Origin: Sedimenticola sp. | GTDB lineage: Bacteria; Pseudomonadota; Gammaproteobacteria; Chromatiales; Chromatiaceae | Assembly: GCA_026992075.1 (NCBI GenBank) | Contig: JALXAM010000028.1 | Span: forward strand, 92,289-150,916 | Length of the DNA stretch: 58,628 nt | Reading direction: 5' to 3' | Part shown: in pieces, positions 10,183 to 19,416 of the stretch | How positions within the stretch are numbered: position 1 is the first letter of the stretch | Layout of the letters: the number at the start of each line of letters is the position of its first letter | Position numbers and translations under genes: made by a program | Notes under the pieces: model-generated | What the model was told of the DNA's origin: nothing | The model's database searches: none | The model's input: the letters and a program-made list of their open reading frames with translations, nothing else

Positions 10183-13100
10183 ATGACTTCCCGCATCCGC
10201 GAGATCCCGTACAACTACACCTCCTTCTCCGACCGCGAGATCGTCATTCGCCTGCTGGGGGAGGAGAACTGGCGCCTCATCGAGGAGCTGCGCGGCAGCC
10301 GCCGCACCGGGCGCTCGGCGCGCATGCTGTTCGAGGTGCTGGGCGACATCTGGGTGGTGGAGCGCAACCCCTACCTGCAGGACGATCTCTTGCAGAACCC
10401 CGACCGGCGCAACGCTCTCATCCACGCGCTCAACCACCGCCTCGACCAGTTCGAGGCGCGCCTCAACGACAACCGCAAGGCCGCCCAACTGCTGGAGGCG
10501 GCGCGCGAGGCGGTGGACCGCTTCGCCAACCGTTTCGGCGCCGATGCCCATCTGCGCAGCCGCATCCGCAAGGCGCTGGAGGGGATCACCCGCGCCGACA
10601 ACATCGACTTCTCCGGCCTGGCCCGCGTCTCCCACGCCACCGACGCCACCGACTGGCGGGTGGAGCTCCCCTTCGTGGTGATCTCCCCCGACCGCGAGGA
10701 GGAGGTGGCCCCCATCGTGCGTGCCTGCATCGAGCTGGGGCTGACCCTCATCCCGCGTGGCGGCGGCACCGGCTACACCGGCTCGGCGGTGCCCCTGGAG
10801 GCCCACTCGGCGGTGATCAACACCGAGAAGCTGGAGTTCCTCTCCGCTGTCGAGGAGGTGGTACTGCCCGGCGTGGAGGGCAAGGTGCCCACCGTGCGCG
10901 CCGGCGCCGGCGTGGTGACCCGGCGCGTCTCCGAGCTGGCCGAGCGCCACGGGCTTGCCTTCGCCGTGGACCCCACCTCCCAGGACGCCTCCACCATCGG
11001 CGGCAACATCGCCATGAACGCCGGCGGCAAGAAGGCGGTGCTCTGGGGCACCACACTGGACAACCTGGCGAGCTGGCGCATGGTCACTCCCGACGGCAAC
11101 TGGCTGGAGGTGGAGCGGCTGGAGCACAACCTCGGCAAGATCCACCAGCAGGCGCTGGTGCGCTTCCGCCTTTCGCGCTTCCATCCCGACGGCCGCACCC
11201 CCCTGGGCGAGCCCGAGATCCTGGAGATCCCCGGCCATCGCTTCCGCAAGCGCGGCCTGGGCAAGGATGTCACCGACAAATTCCTCGCCGGCCTGCCCGG
11301 GGTGCAGAAGGAGGGGTGCGACGGCCTCATCACCTCGGCCCGTTTCATCCTCCACCGGCTGCCGCGCCACGGCCGCACCCTCTGCCTGGAGTTCTTCGAT
11401 CCCGACGTGGCGCGCGCGGTGCCGGCTATCGTCGAGGTGCGCGATTACGTGGAGGAGCTCGACGGGGTACAGATGCTGGGGCTGGAGCACCTCGACGAGC
11501 GCTACGTCAAGGCGGTGAACTACGCCACCAAGGCGGCGCGGCGCGAGCGGCCCAAGATGGTACTGCTGCTGGATCTGGTCTCCGACAACGACGCAGCCCT
11601 GGAGCACGCCGCCGAACGGGTGGTGGCCCTGGCCGCGGCCCGCGGCGGCGAGGGCTTCATCGCCACCAGTCCCGAGGCGCGGCGCCAGTTCTGGCTCGAC
11701 CGGGCCCGCACCGCCGCCATATCCGCCCACACCAACGCCTTCAAGATCAACGAGGACGTGGTGATCCCCCTGGAGCGGCTGGGCGACTACAGCCGCGGCA
11801 TCGAGGCCCTCAACATCGAGCAGTCCATCCGCAACAAGCAGCGCATCATGGAGGCGGTGGAGGATTTCCTCCAGGGCGACATCGAGCGCCTCTGCCGCTG
11901 CCCCGACTTCGAGCAGTCGGAGGAGAACCGCCGCATCCTGGCCGACAAGAGGGCGGCGACCCTGGCGATGCTGGAGGAGACCCGCAACCGCTGGTCGCGC
12001 ATCCTCGAACGGCTGCGGCAGCCCGCCGCGGAGAACCTCGACCTGCTCACCGAGGCCGAGCAGGCGCACATCCGCCCCGGCGACACCCTGCTCGACCTGA
12101 TGCTGCGCCGCGACCTGCGCCAGAGCTACCGCCGCGAGGTGGAGCAGCGCATCAAGGAGATCTTCTCCGGCCAGGAGCTGGCCCCTCTGCGCGACGAGCT
12201 CGACCGCATCCACGCCCGCATCCGCGACAGCCGCCTCTTCATCGCCCTGCATATGCACGCCGGCGACGGCAACGTCCACACCAACATCCCGGTCCACTCC
12301 CACGACTACCAGATGCTGCACGAGGCGGAAAAGCTGGTGGACCAGGTGATGGCGCTGGCCCGCTCCCTGGGCGGGGTGATCTCCGGCGAGCATGGCATAG
12401 GCCTGACCAAGATCCAGTACCTGGAAGAGGAGAAGCTGGCCGATTTCGTCGCGTACAAGAAAAAGGTCGATCCCGAGGGCCACTTCAACCGCGGCAAGCT
12501 GCTGCCCGGCTCCGGCCTGGAGGCGGCCTACACCCCCTCCCTGCGGCTGGTGCAGCAGGAGGCGATCATCCTCGAGGCGAGCGAACTGGGCGAGCTCAAT
12601 GACGACATCCGCCACTGCCTGCGCTGCGGCAAGTGCAAGCCGGTCTGCCAGACCCACGTGCCGCGCGCCAACCTGCTCTACTCGCCGCGCAACAAGATCC
12701 TCGCCACCGGCCTCATCATCGAGGCTTTCCTCTACGAGGAGCAGACCCGCCGCGGCCTGAGCCTGCGCCACTTCGAGGAGATGAACGACGTGGCCGATCA
12801 CTGCACCATCTGCCACAAGTGCCAGGCCCCCTGCCCGGTGAACATCGACTTCGGCGAGGTGACGGTGCGAATGCGGCGCATCCTCACCGAGCGCGGACAG
12901 AAACGCTTCAGCCCCGGCGGCGCCGCGGCCCTGGCCTTTCTCAACGCCACTCGCCCGCGCACCGTGCGCTGGCTGCGCAGGTTACTGGCTGAATGGGGCT
13001 TCAAGGGAATCACCTTGGGCCATCGGCTGTTCAAGGGCCTGGGCTTTTTGCGCCACACGGATGAGCCGCCCCACGCCACCACCGGCAAGATGGCCCTCTC

Positions 13101-14013
13101 CACCCAGGTGGTGGAGCTGGTACGCCGCCCCATCGAGGTGGAGCTGCCGCGTGTCACCTGGCGCACCGCCTGGGGGCTGGAGGATGCCACCCAGGTGCCG
13201 GTGCTGCGCGATCCCAAGGTGCCCTCCATCGACGCCGAGACGGTCTTCTACTTCCCCGGCTGCGGCTCCGAGCGGCTCTTCTCCGACATCGGGCTGGCCA
13301 CCATCGCCATGCTCTACACCCACGGCGCCGAGGTGGTGCTGCCGCCGGGCTACCTCTGCTGCGGCTATCCCCAGGAGGCCGCCGGCCAGCACCAGCGCGG
13401 CAAGGAGATCACCACCGCCAACCGGGTGCTCTTCCACCGCGTGGCCAACACCCTCAACTATCTCGACATCCGTACCGTGGTGGTGAGCTGCGGCACCTGC
13501 ATGGACCAGCTCCTCCAGTACCAGTTCGAGCAGATCTTTCCCGGTTGCCGCCTCCTCGACATCCACGAGTGGCTGATGGAGAAGGGGGTGGTCCTCGACG
13601 GCAGCCAGGAGACCGAGTACCTCTTCCACGATCCCTGCCACTCCCCCATGAAGCGGTACAACCCGGTGGCCGTGGCCGGCGCGCTCATGGGCAAGCCGGT
13701 GACCCTCTCCGACCGCTGCTGCGGCGAGTCGGGCACTCTCGGCACCACCCGCCCCGACATTGCCACCCAGCTCCGCTACCGCAAGGCCGAGGAGCTGCGA
13801 AAAGGCATAGAAATCCTGGGCGATGCACCGAAGCGAATACTCACTTCATGCCCCGCCTGCCAGCAGGGGCTGCTCAAGTTCCACGCCGAGACCGGGCTAA
13901 AGGCCGACTACCTGGTGATGGAGCTGGCCAACCGCCTGCTGGGAGAGAATTGGCAGGAGGCGTTCGTGCGGCGGGTGAAGGAGGAGGGGGGCATCGAGAA
14001 AGTGCTGCTATGA
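10183..14013 (+). CDS. large FAD/iron-sulfur oxidoreductase (DUF3683, D-lactate/glycolate dehydrogenase-like fusion)
   Basis: This 1276-residue fusion starts at [15 protein letters not shown]. From the N-terminus it has: a DUF3683-type region (about 1-140); an FAD-binding PCMH domain ([26 protein letters not shown]); an FAD-oxidase C-terminal domain with [12 protein letters not shown] and [10 protein letters not shown]; two 4Fe-4S clusters ([11 protein letters not shown] and [14 protein letters not shown]); and two CCG domains ([55 protein letters not shown]). It combines GlcD/Dld and GlcF functions in one chain. Oxidation of a 2-hydroxy acid with electrons passed to quinone is the likely reaction. 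The substrate cannot be told. Confidence 0.85.
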   Translation: MTSRIREIPYNYTSFSDREIVIRLLGEENWRLIEELRGSRRTGRSARMLFEVLGDIWVVERNPYLQDDLLQNPDRRNALIHALNHRLDQFEARLNDNRKAAQLLEAAREAVDRFANRFGADAHLRSRIRKALEGITRADNIDFSGLARVSHATDATDWRVELPFVVISPDREEEVAPIVRACIELGLTLIPRGGGTGYTGSAVPLEAHSAVINTEKLEFLSAVEEVVLPGVEGKVPTVRAGAGVVTRRVSELAERHGLAFAVDPTSQDASTIGGNIAMNAGGKKAVLWGTTLDNLASWRMVTPDGNWLEVERLEHNLGKIHQQALVRFRLSRFHPDGRTPLGEPEILEIPGHRFRKRGLGKDVTDKFLAGLPGVQKEGCDGLITSARFILHRLPRHGRTLCLEFFDPDVARAVPAIVEVRDYVEELDGVQMLGLEHLDERYVKAVNYATKAARRERPKMVLLLDLVSDNDAALEHAAERVVALAAARGGEGFIATSPEARRQFWLDRARTAAISAHTNAFKINEDVVIPLERLGDYSRGIEALNIEQSIRNKQRIMEAVEDFLQGDIERLCRCPDFEQSEENRRILADKRAATLAMLEETRNRWSRILERLRQPAAENLDLLTEAEQAHIRPGDTLLDLMLRRDLRQSYRREVEQRIKEIFSGQELAPLRDELDRIHARIRDSRLFIALHMHAGDGNVHTNIPVHSHDYQMLHEAEKLVDQVMALARSLGGVISGEHGIGLTKIQYLEEEKLADFVAYKKKVDPEGHFNRGKLLPGSGLEAAYTPSLRLVQQEAIILEASELGELNDDIRHCLRCGKCKPVCQTHVPRANLLYSPRNKILATGLIIEAFLYEEQTRRGLSLRHFEEMNDVADHCTICHKCQAPCPVNIDFGEVTVRMRRILTERGQKRFSPGGAAALAFLNATRPRTVRWLRRLLAEWGFKGITLGHRLFKGLGFLRHTDEPPHATTGKMALSTQVVELVRRPIEVELPRVTWRTAWGLEDATQVPVLRDPKVPSIDAETVFYFPGCGSERLFSDIGLATIAMLYTHGAEVVLPPGYLCCGYPQEAAGQHQRGKEITTANRVLFHRVANTLNYLDIRTVVVSCGTCMDQLLQYQFEQIFPGCRLLDIHEWLMEKGVVLDGSQETEYLFHDPCHSPMKRYNPVAVAGALMGKPVTLSDRCCGESGTLGTTRPDIATQLRYRKAEELRKGIEILGDAPKRILTSCPACQQGLLKFHAETGLKADYLVMELANRLLGENWQEAFVRRVKEEGGIEKVLL

Positions 14014-14022
14014 TCCAGATTG

Positions 14023-14044
14023 GTAGGTCGGGCTTCAGCCCGAC
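14023..14044 (+). repeat. GTCGGGCTTCAGCCCGAC repeat
   Basis: A palindromic repeat preceded by GTAG, 33 bp left of R element 4. An inverted partner lies at 14206-14227, so R4 is bracketed by an outer pair. Confidence 0.85.
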
Positions 14045-14076
14045 AATTGTGAGAGCACTACCATCGCTTTCCGGGG

Positions 14077-14182
14077 GCCGGTGGGGGAGTCTCTCTGGCA
14101 GGGCCGCCGTGTATACATCCCTGTAGGCTTTGCGGCAGCTTCCCTGCTGCCGAAACCCTGCCAGAGAGACTCCCCCACCGGC
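14077..14182 (+). repeat. R element 4
   Basis: The arms 14077-14103 and 14156-14182 are a perfect 27-bp inverted repeat beginning GCCGGTGGGGGAGTCTC. The core is forward. The second hairpin loop reads CTTCCCTG, which on the minus strand is CAGGGAAG. The element is bracketed by two GTCGGGC palindromes. It fills most of the 254 bp between the dehydrogenase and the DUF4926 gene. Confidence 0.92.
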
Positions 14183-14205
14183 TTCCAAGCGTTGCTGGAT
14201 GGTTC

Positions 14206-14227
14206 GTCGGGCTAAAGCCCGACCTAC
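14206..14227 (-). repeat. GTCGGGCTAAAGCCCGAC repeat
   Basis: Right-hand inverted partner of the repeat at 14023-14044, ending CCTAC. Confidence 0.85.
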
Positions 14228-14267
14228 CCGCCACGGTTGGGAGTCGTGAGAACTGAAGGAGTATGAG

Positions 14268-14498
14268 TTGGTGGTGATTCGTGAACAGGATTCAGTGGTT
14301 TTGACCCGCGATGTTCCCGGATATGGTCTCGAAGCCGGGGATGTGGGAACCGTGGTGATGATTCATCGGGGAGGAGAAGGGTACGAAATGGAGTTCACCA
14401 CTCTGAAAGGCGAGACAGTGGGCGTGCTGACGCTCATGGCCGGGGATGTCCGACCGGTGGACCGGGGAGAGGTGGCCCATGTCAGGAAGGTGGCCTGA
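14268..14498 (+). CDS. DUF4926-like small protein
   Basis: A 76-residue protein (VVIREQDSVVLTRDVPGYGL...GDVGTVVMIHRGGEGYEMEF) that looks like the DUF4926 family, small SH3-like barrels often found near toxin-antitoxin or DUF genes. The TTG start at 14268 is preceded by AAGGAG (14256-14261) at good spacing. The nearby ATG at 14263 is out of frame and stops at once. A GTG at 14271 is an alternative. It overlaps the following lipoprotein gene by 20 bp. Role unknown. Confidence 0.7.
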   Translation: MVVIREQDSVVLTRDVPGYGLEAGDVGTVVMIHRGGEGYEMEFTTLKGETVGVLTLMAGDVRPVDRGEVAHVRKVA

Positions 14499-15057
14499 GG
14501 CAGCTTTGAAAAGCATCCTCGCAATCCTGCTGCTGGCGCTGGCCGGCTGCACCGTGATGGTGCCGCAGTACCGGGGCGAGGATGCCGGCTACCGCTTCAT
14601 CCTGCACCAGCCGGTCACCATCCCGGCAGATCGAACCCGGGTCTATATCCAGGGTGGCAGAGTGAGCACCGGTTTCAACAGCTACGCGGTGAGCTGCAGC
14701 CTGGAGGTGCGCGCCCTGGCGGAGGAGCCGAGAACGGTGCAGCCTGACACTTTCGTGGTCTACCGTATCCAGCAGTTCTTCGAGGAGGTGGCTGCGGCTC
14801 ACTGGAAGCCGGTGCAGCTGGCCTCGCTGAAGCTTGCCGATGCCGCGGTGGACAGCGGTCCTTCGGACATCTTCCGCGGCTTCCATTTCTGGCTCCATTC
14901 CGACCAGCAGCCCGACGTGTTGCGGCTCACCTGCCGCGGCGTCTTCGCCGCCCCCTGGGAGGCCTATCCCCCCACCTACGAAGAGATCGTGGAAACCCTG
15001 GGCGAGGTGGCCGACCTCAAGTCAGCCACCGAGACCATCCCGCCGGGGAAGTTTTGA
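14479..15057 (+). CDS. predicted lipoprotein
   Basis: When started at MSGRWPEAALKS (14479) this gives a 192-residue protein with a lipoprotein signal peptide ending LLLALAGC, so Cys is about residue 24. The mature part is rich in beta-type sequence (YRFILHQPVTIPADRTRVYI, FNSYAVSCSLEV) and has no family I recognise. The start lies inside the upstream DUF4926 gene, suggesting coupling. A longer in-frame start at 14446 is less likely because it would bury the signal peptide. Confidence 0.75.
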   Translation: MSGRWPEAALKSILAILLLALAGCTVMVPQYRGEDAGYRFILHQPVTIPADRTRVYIQGGRVSTGFNSYAVSCSLEVRALAEEPRTVQPDTFVVYRIQQFFEEVAAAHWKPVQLASLKLADAAVDSGPSDIFRGFHFWLHSDQQPDVLRLTCRGVFAAPWEAYPPTYEEIVETLGEVADLKSATETIPPGKF

Positions 15058-15062
15058 GCAGG

Positions 15063-15126
15063 GTTCGCGCCGCGGACGGCGCTCCTGTGAGCGATCTCCT
15101 GTAGGAGGCACGTCCCCGCGCCGAAC
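15063..15126. repeat. GTTCGCG...CGCGCCGAAC inverted repeat (family E)
   Basis: Two inverted halves: GTTCGCGCCGCGGACGGCGC, and the CTCCTGT / GTAGGAGGCACGTCCCCGCG side ending GCCGAAC. The same type occurs at 27885-27947 and 33441-33538, and as a half copy near 56210-56236. It lies between the convergent lipoprotein and nei genes and could act as a bidirectional terminator. Confidence 0.7.
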
Positions 15127-15138
15127 CCGGTATTTCCC

Positions 15139-15975
15139 TTACCCTGAGGGAGAGGGAGCTTCCTGGCAGCGGGGACAGAGGTAACACACCTGCCCGCCCC
15201 GACGTTCCTTCACGATGGGGGTGCCGCAGTGGTAGCAGGGCAACCCTTCCCGGCGGAAGACATGAAACCGGTACTCCTCGAAGCTGGCTCCCGCCTTCTC
15301 CAGCTTCTTCGCCCGTTCCAGGTCATTGGTGATGCCCCCGGTCCGGTAGGACTGGCGTGGAAGCTGGAGCATACGTCCCGCCAGCGCCACCAGCTGGCCC
15401 ATCGGCAGGTCGGCGGGGCGCAGGTCGGGGTGCAACCCGGCACAGTGCAGGATCTCGCAGCGCAGGTAGTTGCCCAGCCCGGCGACGAAGGATTGGTCGG
15501 TGAGCAGGGATCCCAAGCGCCGGTTGCGAAAGCGGGGTGAGGCCAGCCTGCCCAGCACTCTTTCCAGGGTGAGGGATTCGTCCAGCACGTCCGGCCCCAG
15601 CCTGGACAGAAAAGGATGGCCACGCAGCTCGTCGGTGGGCCACACCTGGATATCGGAAGCGCTGTAGAGCAATGCCCAGGCTTCCGGCACCTCGATGGCC
15701 AGCCGGAGCTGGCGCCGGGTATCGGGCAGATTGCCGGGCGTCACCACTTCCCAGCGGCCATAGAGCTGGTTGTGGCTGTAGAGGCTGTACTGGTTACCGA
15801 GGTGGATGAGCAGTGCCTTGCCCCGGCTCTCGATGTCGGCGATGCGAACGCCATCGAAACGCCCGTTCCACTCCGCCAGAGACGGCAAATGGAAGTGAAT
15901 GCGTGAGGCGATCTGGCCGGTGATCGAATTGGCGAGCCGGTCACGCAGGCGACGGATTTCCGGACCTTCGGGCAA
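15139..15975 (-). CDS. nei: endonuclease VIII (Nei)
   Basis: A 278-residue bifunctional glycosylase/AP lyase of the Fpg/Nei family that removes oxidised pyrimidines. The catalytic N-terminus is MPEGPEIRRLRD (Pro2 nucleophile, Glu3). The H2TH region contains FVAGLGNYLRCEILH. The C-terminal zinc finger is CYHCGTPIVKERRGG followed by QVCYLCPRC. The EGPEIRR start favours Nei over MutM. It lies 12 bp downstream of the hemerythrin gene, so it is probably in the tmcA-hemerythrin-nei transcript. Confidence 0.93.
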   Translation of the reverse strand: MPEGPEIRRLRDRLANSITGQIASRIHFHLPSLAEWNGRFDGVRIADIESRGKALLIHLGNQYSLYSHNQLYGRWEVVTPGNLPDTRRQLRLAIEVPEAWALLYSASDIQVWPTDELRGHPFLSRLGPDVLDESLTLERVLGRLASPRFRNRRLGSLLTDQSFVAGLGNYLRCEILHCAGLHPDLRPADLPMGQLVALAGRMLQLPRQSYRTGGITNDLERAKKLEKAGASFEEYRFHVFRREGLPCYHCGTPIVKERRGGQVCYLCPRCQEAPSPSG

Positions 15976-15987
15976 GAGCGGGGCGGG

Positions 15988-16467
15988 TCAATCGAGGTGA
16001 GGTGAGAGGAACTGGGCGGTGACGGTGTCCATGGTGTTCACATGGTGGAGGAACCACTGCGGCCACAGCTCGAACACGAATTCCACCAGAGGTCCCGTCT
16101 CCCGGTTTTGGCGCCAGGAGGAGGCCACTGCTTGCAACTGCTCCAGCACCGTGGCGTGTTCCTGGGCGTGCACCGGGTAGGCGGGAAAACCGTACTCCTC
16201 CATCCAGCGGTTTTCCCGCTCGAAGTGGGCACGGGTGTGCTCGATCCATTCCTGCAGTGCGCGATCCAGCGCCTCCACATCCGGTGGTTCCGACTCCGCC
16301 TTTTGCAGCAGCCTAGCCAGTGCGTTCACCAGCGCCACCTCCTCCTGGTGGGTGCGATTCATGGTGTCCACCGCCACCAGAGGAATCTCCTGCGGTGCAA
16401 GCGCTTCGTGCCTGGCGTTCATGGTGAATGGTTGGAGAGGAAACTCGGTAATAACCCTATACCTCAT
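15988..16467 (-). CDS. hemerythrin-domain protein
   Basis: A 159-residue four-helix hemerythrin. Di-iron ligand motifs are visible: a first His (RTHQEEVALVNALA), HTRAHFERE, HAQEHATVLEQL and HHVNTMD. Such proteins bind O2 or NO-related species and act in oxygen sensing or delivery. The ATG at 16467 overlaps the tmcA stop by four bases (ATGA), implying translational coupling. A later Met at 16422 (MNARHEAL) is an alternative start. Confidence 0.85.
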   Translation of the reverse strand: MRYRVITEFPLQPFTMNARHEALAPQEIPLVAVDTMNRTHQEEVALVNALARLLQKAESEPPDVEALDRALQEWIEHTRAHFERENRWMEEYGFPAYPVHAQEHATVLEQLQAVASSWRQNRETGPLVEFVFELWPQWFLHHVNTMDTVTAQFLSPHLD

Positions 16468-18488
16468 GGGATTATGAGGTCAAGCACGGCCTGCCGCAGC
16501 GCGGCTTCAGCCTGTCCTTTTCCCGTAAACCCGAAGTGAGTGGCCACTTCTGCCCAGCTTCTTCCCTGCAGGACCTTGGTCACCAATAGCTGCGCTTTTC
16601 TGGAAGAGGGAGCATGCTGACGGCAGGCCAGTTGGTGCAGCGCGCCCAAAGCGTCGAGATAACTCCACTGCCCTTGCGCGTAGGCGGTAAGAAGCCTCCT
16701 GGTTTCCCCCGGCAAAGGTTCATCCAGGGCATCGCGCAGCGACAGGACGAGCCCGGGATCCAGTTGGGTGAAGAACTGGCCCAGCTGCAGGGGGAAGTTC
16801 TGCTGGAAGCGGCGGTGAGCCTGCTGCAGCGATTTGCCAAGTACCGGCACCAGGGCCTTTGCCACCAGCAGGGCGTGAGCACCGCTGCTCGCCTCCCGCC
16901 GGTGGCCCAGTCGCAGGGGGAAGTATCCGGCCCGGCGCCAGAAACGGGCCAGCTCCGGCGTGGCTCCGAAACTGGCTCCCAGCAGCTCGATTTGCTGCTG
17001 TCGGGCCTGCGCTTCCACAGCAGCGAGCAGTCGGCTGCCCAGGCCCTGGCCCTGGAGTGCGGGATTGATGGCGATTCGCACCACCCGCCAGCAGCGTGCC
17101 TGCAGTGTTTCGGGCAGTTGACAGCGGGTGGCCAGGGCCTGGGGCAGCAGATGGCCCCGGGGCCTTCGTTTTCCCTCCAGGATCTCCTGTTGCAGCGTGC
17201 CGGGCAGATTGCCCTCTTCCGCCACCAGCGCAACGCCCAGCACCCTCCTCCTGGACTCGAGGAGAAACAGCCGCAGATTGGGGGCATCGAGAAGGTACCG
17301 GAGATCCCTGGGGGTGGTTCGATAGTGAGCACTCACCATCAAGCCAAAGGCCGATTCCAGTAGCTCGGGTCGATCCAGCAGTTGACGGGGGATGATCCGC
17401 CGCACATGACATTCATCGGGTGATGGGAGTTCTTCCTTCCAGGAAGGGGGTTCGGCATCCAGCAGCAGCGCCCGGTACCCCAGTCGCTCCAGGGGGTCGT
17501 TTTCGGCCCAGCGCACCGGCTGGCGCAGCTCGCATCGCTTCCAGCCGGGTCGCAACCGTTCCAGATGGTGGCCGAGCCGCACCTCGAACCCGCGGCCGGA
17601 GCCTTCGTAGCCATGCACCGTGGAGGAGAGAACCACGCGGGAATGACACCGGATCAGCTCCAGCAGCAGGGGCAGCGGGATCCCGGCAGCCTCGTCCACC
17701 AGCAGGAGGTCGGTGTCGGGATTTTCCCGCAGCAGCCGATCTGGTGCCATGAAGGCCAGACCACCCTGGACCGGCGCTCCTTCCACGGATCCCGTTGGCG
17801 AGCGGGACAGGACTTCCCTTGCATGGGTGAAGAGGATCTCCGTGGCGGACCGCCTGGGTGCGGTGACCAGGATCCGCTTCTGGTGGATGGCGGCCAGCTC
17901 CCCCGCGGCCCGCCCCAGAACGGCCGACTTTCCCCTGCCGCGATCGGCCACCAGCAGCAAGGGCCTGCGCGGATGGCCCAGGGCCACCCGTTGGATCGCC
18001 TCCAGTGCCAGGGACTGGTCCCGGGTGAGTGTCATCGGCTCCGAAGGCCCGCCTGTGGCTTCGATGCGCACGCTCGTCCGAGGCGGCTCGAAGGATTGGA
18101 AGATCCGGGCCAGCCGCTGCAGGAAACGGCTGGGGCGTGGCACCGGCCAGCCGTGAACCGCCCAGCTCTCCAGGCAGAGGTCCTGCCGCCATGGCCAGCT
18201 TTCCGGGGGCGGGGTCAGCAGCAGAAAAGTGCCGCCGCCGCGGACCAGGCCGATGGCGATGGCGAAGGCGTCCACATCGAACCCCAGGGTGGCGTCGAAC
18301 ACCAGAAGATCGGTCTCGCTGCCCAGATGGCGTACCAGCTCGCCGGGCGGAAGTCGCCGGATGCCCGCAGGAGACCGGTGACCCACCCAGAGTCCGCCGG
18401 GATGCCAGGCTTCCAGAGCCTGCTTCCGGCACTCCTCTGCCGGGCCTGAGAGCAGCCTGAACTGTCGATGAAGGGCCGCAGTGGTCAC
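16464..18488 (-). CDS. tmcA: tRNA(Met) cytidine acetyltransferase TmcA
   Basis: A 674-residue RNA acetyltransferase that installs N4-acetylcytidine at the wobble position of elongator tRNA-Met. An N-terminal DUF1726-like region (residues 1-140) precedes a helicase-like ATPase with Walker A ADRGRGKSAVLG and Walker B LLLVDEAAGIPLP. The GNAT acetyltransferase core contains NPALQGQGLGSRLL. A C-terminal tRNA-binding domain ends at GFTGKGQAEAALRQ. Length and domain order match E. coli TmcA. Confidence 0.95.
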   Translation of the reverse strand: MTTAALHRQFRLLSGPAEECRKQALEAWHPGGLWVGHRSPAGIRRLPPGELVRHLGSETDLLVFDATLGFDVDAFAIAIGLVRGGGTFLLLTPPPESWPWRQDLCLESWAVHGWPVPRPSRFLQRLARIFQSFEPPRTSVRIEATGGPSEPMTLTRDQSLALEAIQRVALGHPRRPLLLVADRGRGKSAVLGRAAGELAAIHQKRILVTAPRRSATEILFTHAREVLSRSPTGSVEGAPVQGGLAFMAPDRLLRENPDTDLLLVDEAAGIPLPLLLELIRCHSRVVLSSTVHGYEGSGRGFEVRLGHHLERLRPGWKRCELRQPVRWAENDPLERLGYRALLLDAEPPSWKEELPSPDECHVRRIIPRQLLDRPELLESAFGLMVSAHYRTTPRDLRYLLDAPNLRLFLLESRRRVLGVALVAEEGNLPGTLQQEILEGKRRPRGHLLPQALATRCQLPETLQARCWRVVRIAINPALQGQGLGSRLLAAVEAQARQQQIELLGASFGATPELARFWRRAGYFPLRLGHRREASSGAHALLVAKALVPVLGKSLQQAHRRFQQNFPLQLGQFFTQLDPGLVLSLRDALDEPLPGETRRLLTAYAQGQWSYLDALGALHQLACRQHAPSSRKAQLLVTKVLQGRSWAEVATHFGFTGKGQAEAALRQAVLDLIIP

Positions 18489-18501
18489 GCGGTGACGGGA
18501 G

Positions 18502-18528
18502 AAAAAAACAGGCCGGCGGAAGCCGGCC
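18502..18528 (-). terminator. intrinsic terminator of the host-attachment-family gene
   Basis: GGCCGGC-GGAA-GCCGGCC forms a 7-bp stem, followed on the minus strand by a run of seven T. It starts 8 bp past the stop codon of the upstream minus-strand gene (18537). Confidence 0.8.
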
Positions 18529-18536
18529 CGGGGGAA

Positions 18537-18974
18537 TCAGAGAAAATCGGGAAGTTTCTTGCGGATCTCTTCCGGGCTCTGTTTGACCACGTCCTTGGCC
18601 ACCTCGCCGGCCACCAGGGATTTCACGTGATCATCGAGGCAGTCCCTCAACTCGCCCAGAAAAGCCGGGGCGGCCAGGATATAGAGTTTGTCGAAAGCCT
18701 TGTCATTGGCCGCCTGGCGCAACTTTTCGCAAAGGCTCTTGGCGAAGCGGATGGATTCCTCCTTCTTGGCATCCACCTCGTTCTCCATGGCGTGGCGACC
18801 ATGGCCTGCGCTGTCGAAGGCCCGCCCCGGCTCATCGGAATAGAGCTCGGTGTCCCTCTTGCGGCTCTCTGGATGTTCCAGTTCCTCGATGGCCACCAGA
18901 GGACCCACCCGGTTGTCCGCCCGGAGAATCTTCGCTTGGCTGCTGTCGGCAGCCAGAACCCATGAAATTGCCAT
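18537..18974 (-). CDS. host attachment protein family (PF10116-like)
   Basis: A 145-residue protein starting MAISWVLAADSSQAKI. It matches the small family annotated as required for attachment to host cells: a beta-strand with an Asp near the start, then KLYILAAPAFLGELRD and a C-terminal KDVVKQSPEEIRKKLP. Such proteins resemble the eRF1 domain fold, and the true function outside Agrobacterium is unknown. The start at 18974 gives a good N-terminus. The extended start at 19040 adds a basic, unlikely segment. It has its own terminator. Confidence 0.82.
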   Translation of the reverse strand: MAISWVLAADSSQAKILRADNRVGPLVAIEELEHPESRKRDTELYSDEPGRAFDSAGHGRHAMENEVDAKKEESIRFAKSLCEKLRQAANDKAFDKLYILAAPAFLGELRDCLDDHVKSLVAGEVAKDVVKQSPEEIRKKLPDFL

Positions 18975-19125
18975 GCCTTGTTTCCTCTTTTGTTGTCGAT
19001 GGGGGTTTTTATAACATGATATCCCTTCTGCGATAATCAACAGGGGTCAGGATCGGGATGCCACGCGGCATTCGCAGTCGACCCGGGTTTTCCTGACGAT
19101 GAATCGACCGGAGAGGAGGTGAATC

Positions 19126-19407
19126 ATGTTGGACGATCCCCAGCCCTTGTTCGACCAGTTCCTTCCCAAGGCCCGTCGGTACGTGGAATCCCCGGGCGTC
19201 ATGGCGGCACTGGAACTGGACGGCATCTGTGAAAAGCTCTATCCGCTGGTGGCCCGCAAACTGGGGGACACGGCGTTATCCAACCGCATCCGGGATTTTG
19301 GCCGTGGTCTGCCACGCAAGAGCGAGGAGGAGCTGCGGGTGCTGCTGGAGGAGATTCAGGAGCTGGCCGGCCAGCACGGCCTGCTCTACCCTTCGGCCGC
19401 GGCCTGA
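19126..19407 (+). CDS. conserved-looking small hypothetical protein
   Basis: A 93-residue, mostly helical protein (MLDDPQPLFDQFLPKARRYV...). I do not recognise it. A strong Shine-Dalgarno GGAGAGGAGGTG lies just before the ATG, which supports translation. It is divergent from the host-attachment gene and converges on the HugZ-like gene. No signal peptide or membrane segment is seen. Confidence 0.6.
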   Translation: MLDDPQPLFDQFLPKARRYVESPGVMAALELDGICEKLYPLVARKLGDTALSNRIRDFGRGLPRKSEEELRVLLEEIQELAGQHGLLYPSAAA

Positions 19408-19416
19408 AAGACGCCG

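Noticed and set aside
10060-12816. 918-codon open frame on the minus strand
   Set aside because: It is antisense to the well-supported FAD/Fe-S dehydrogenase, rich in runs of G, A, V and L with no motifs; a GC-rich shadow.
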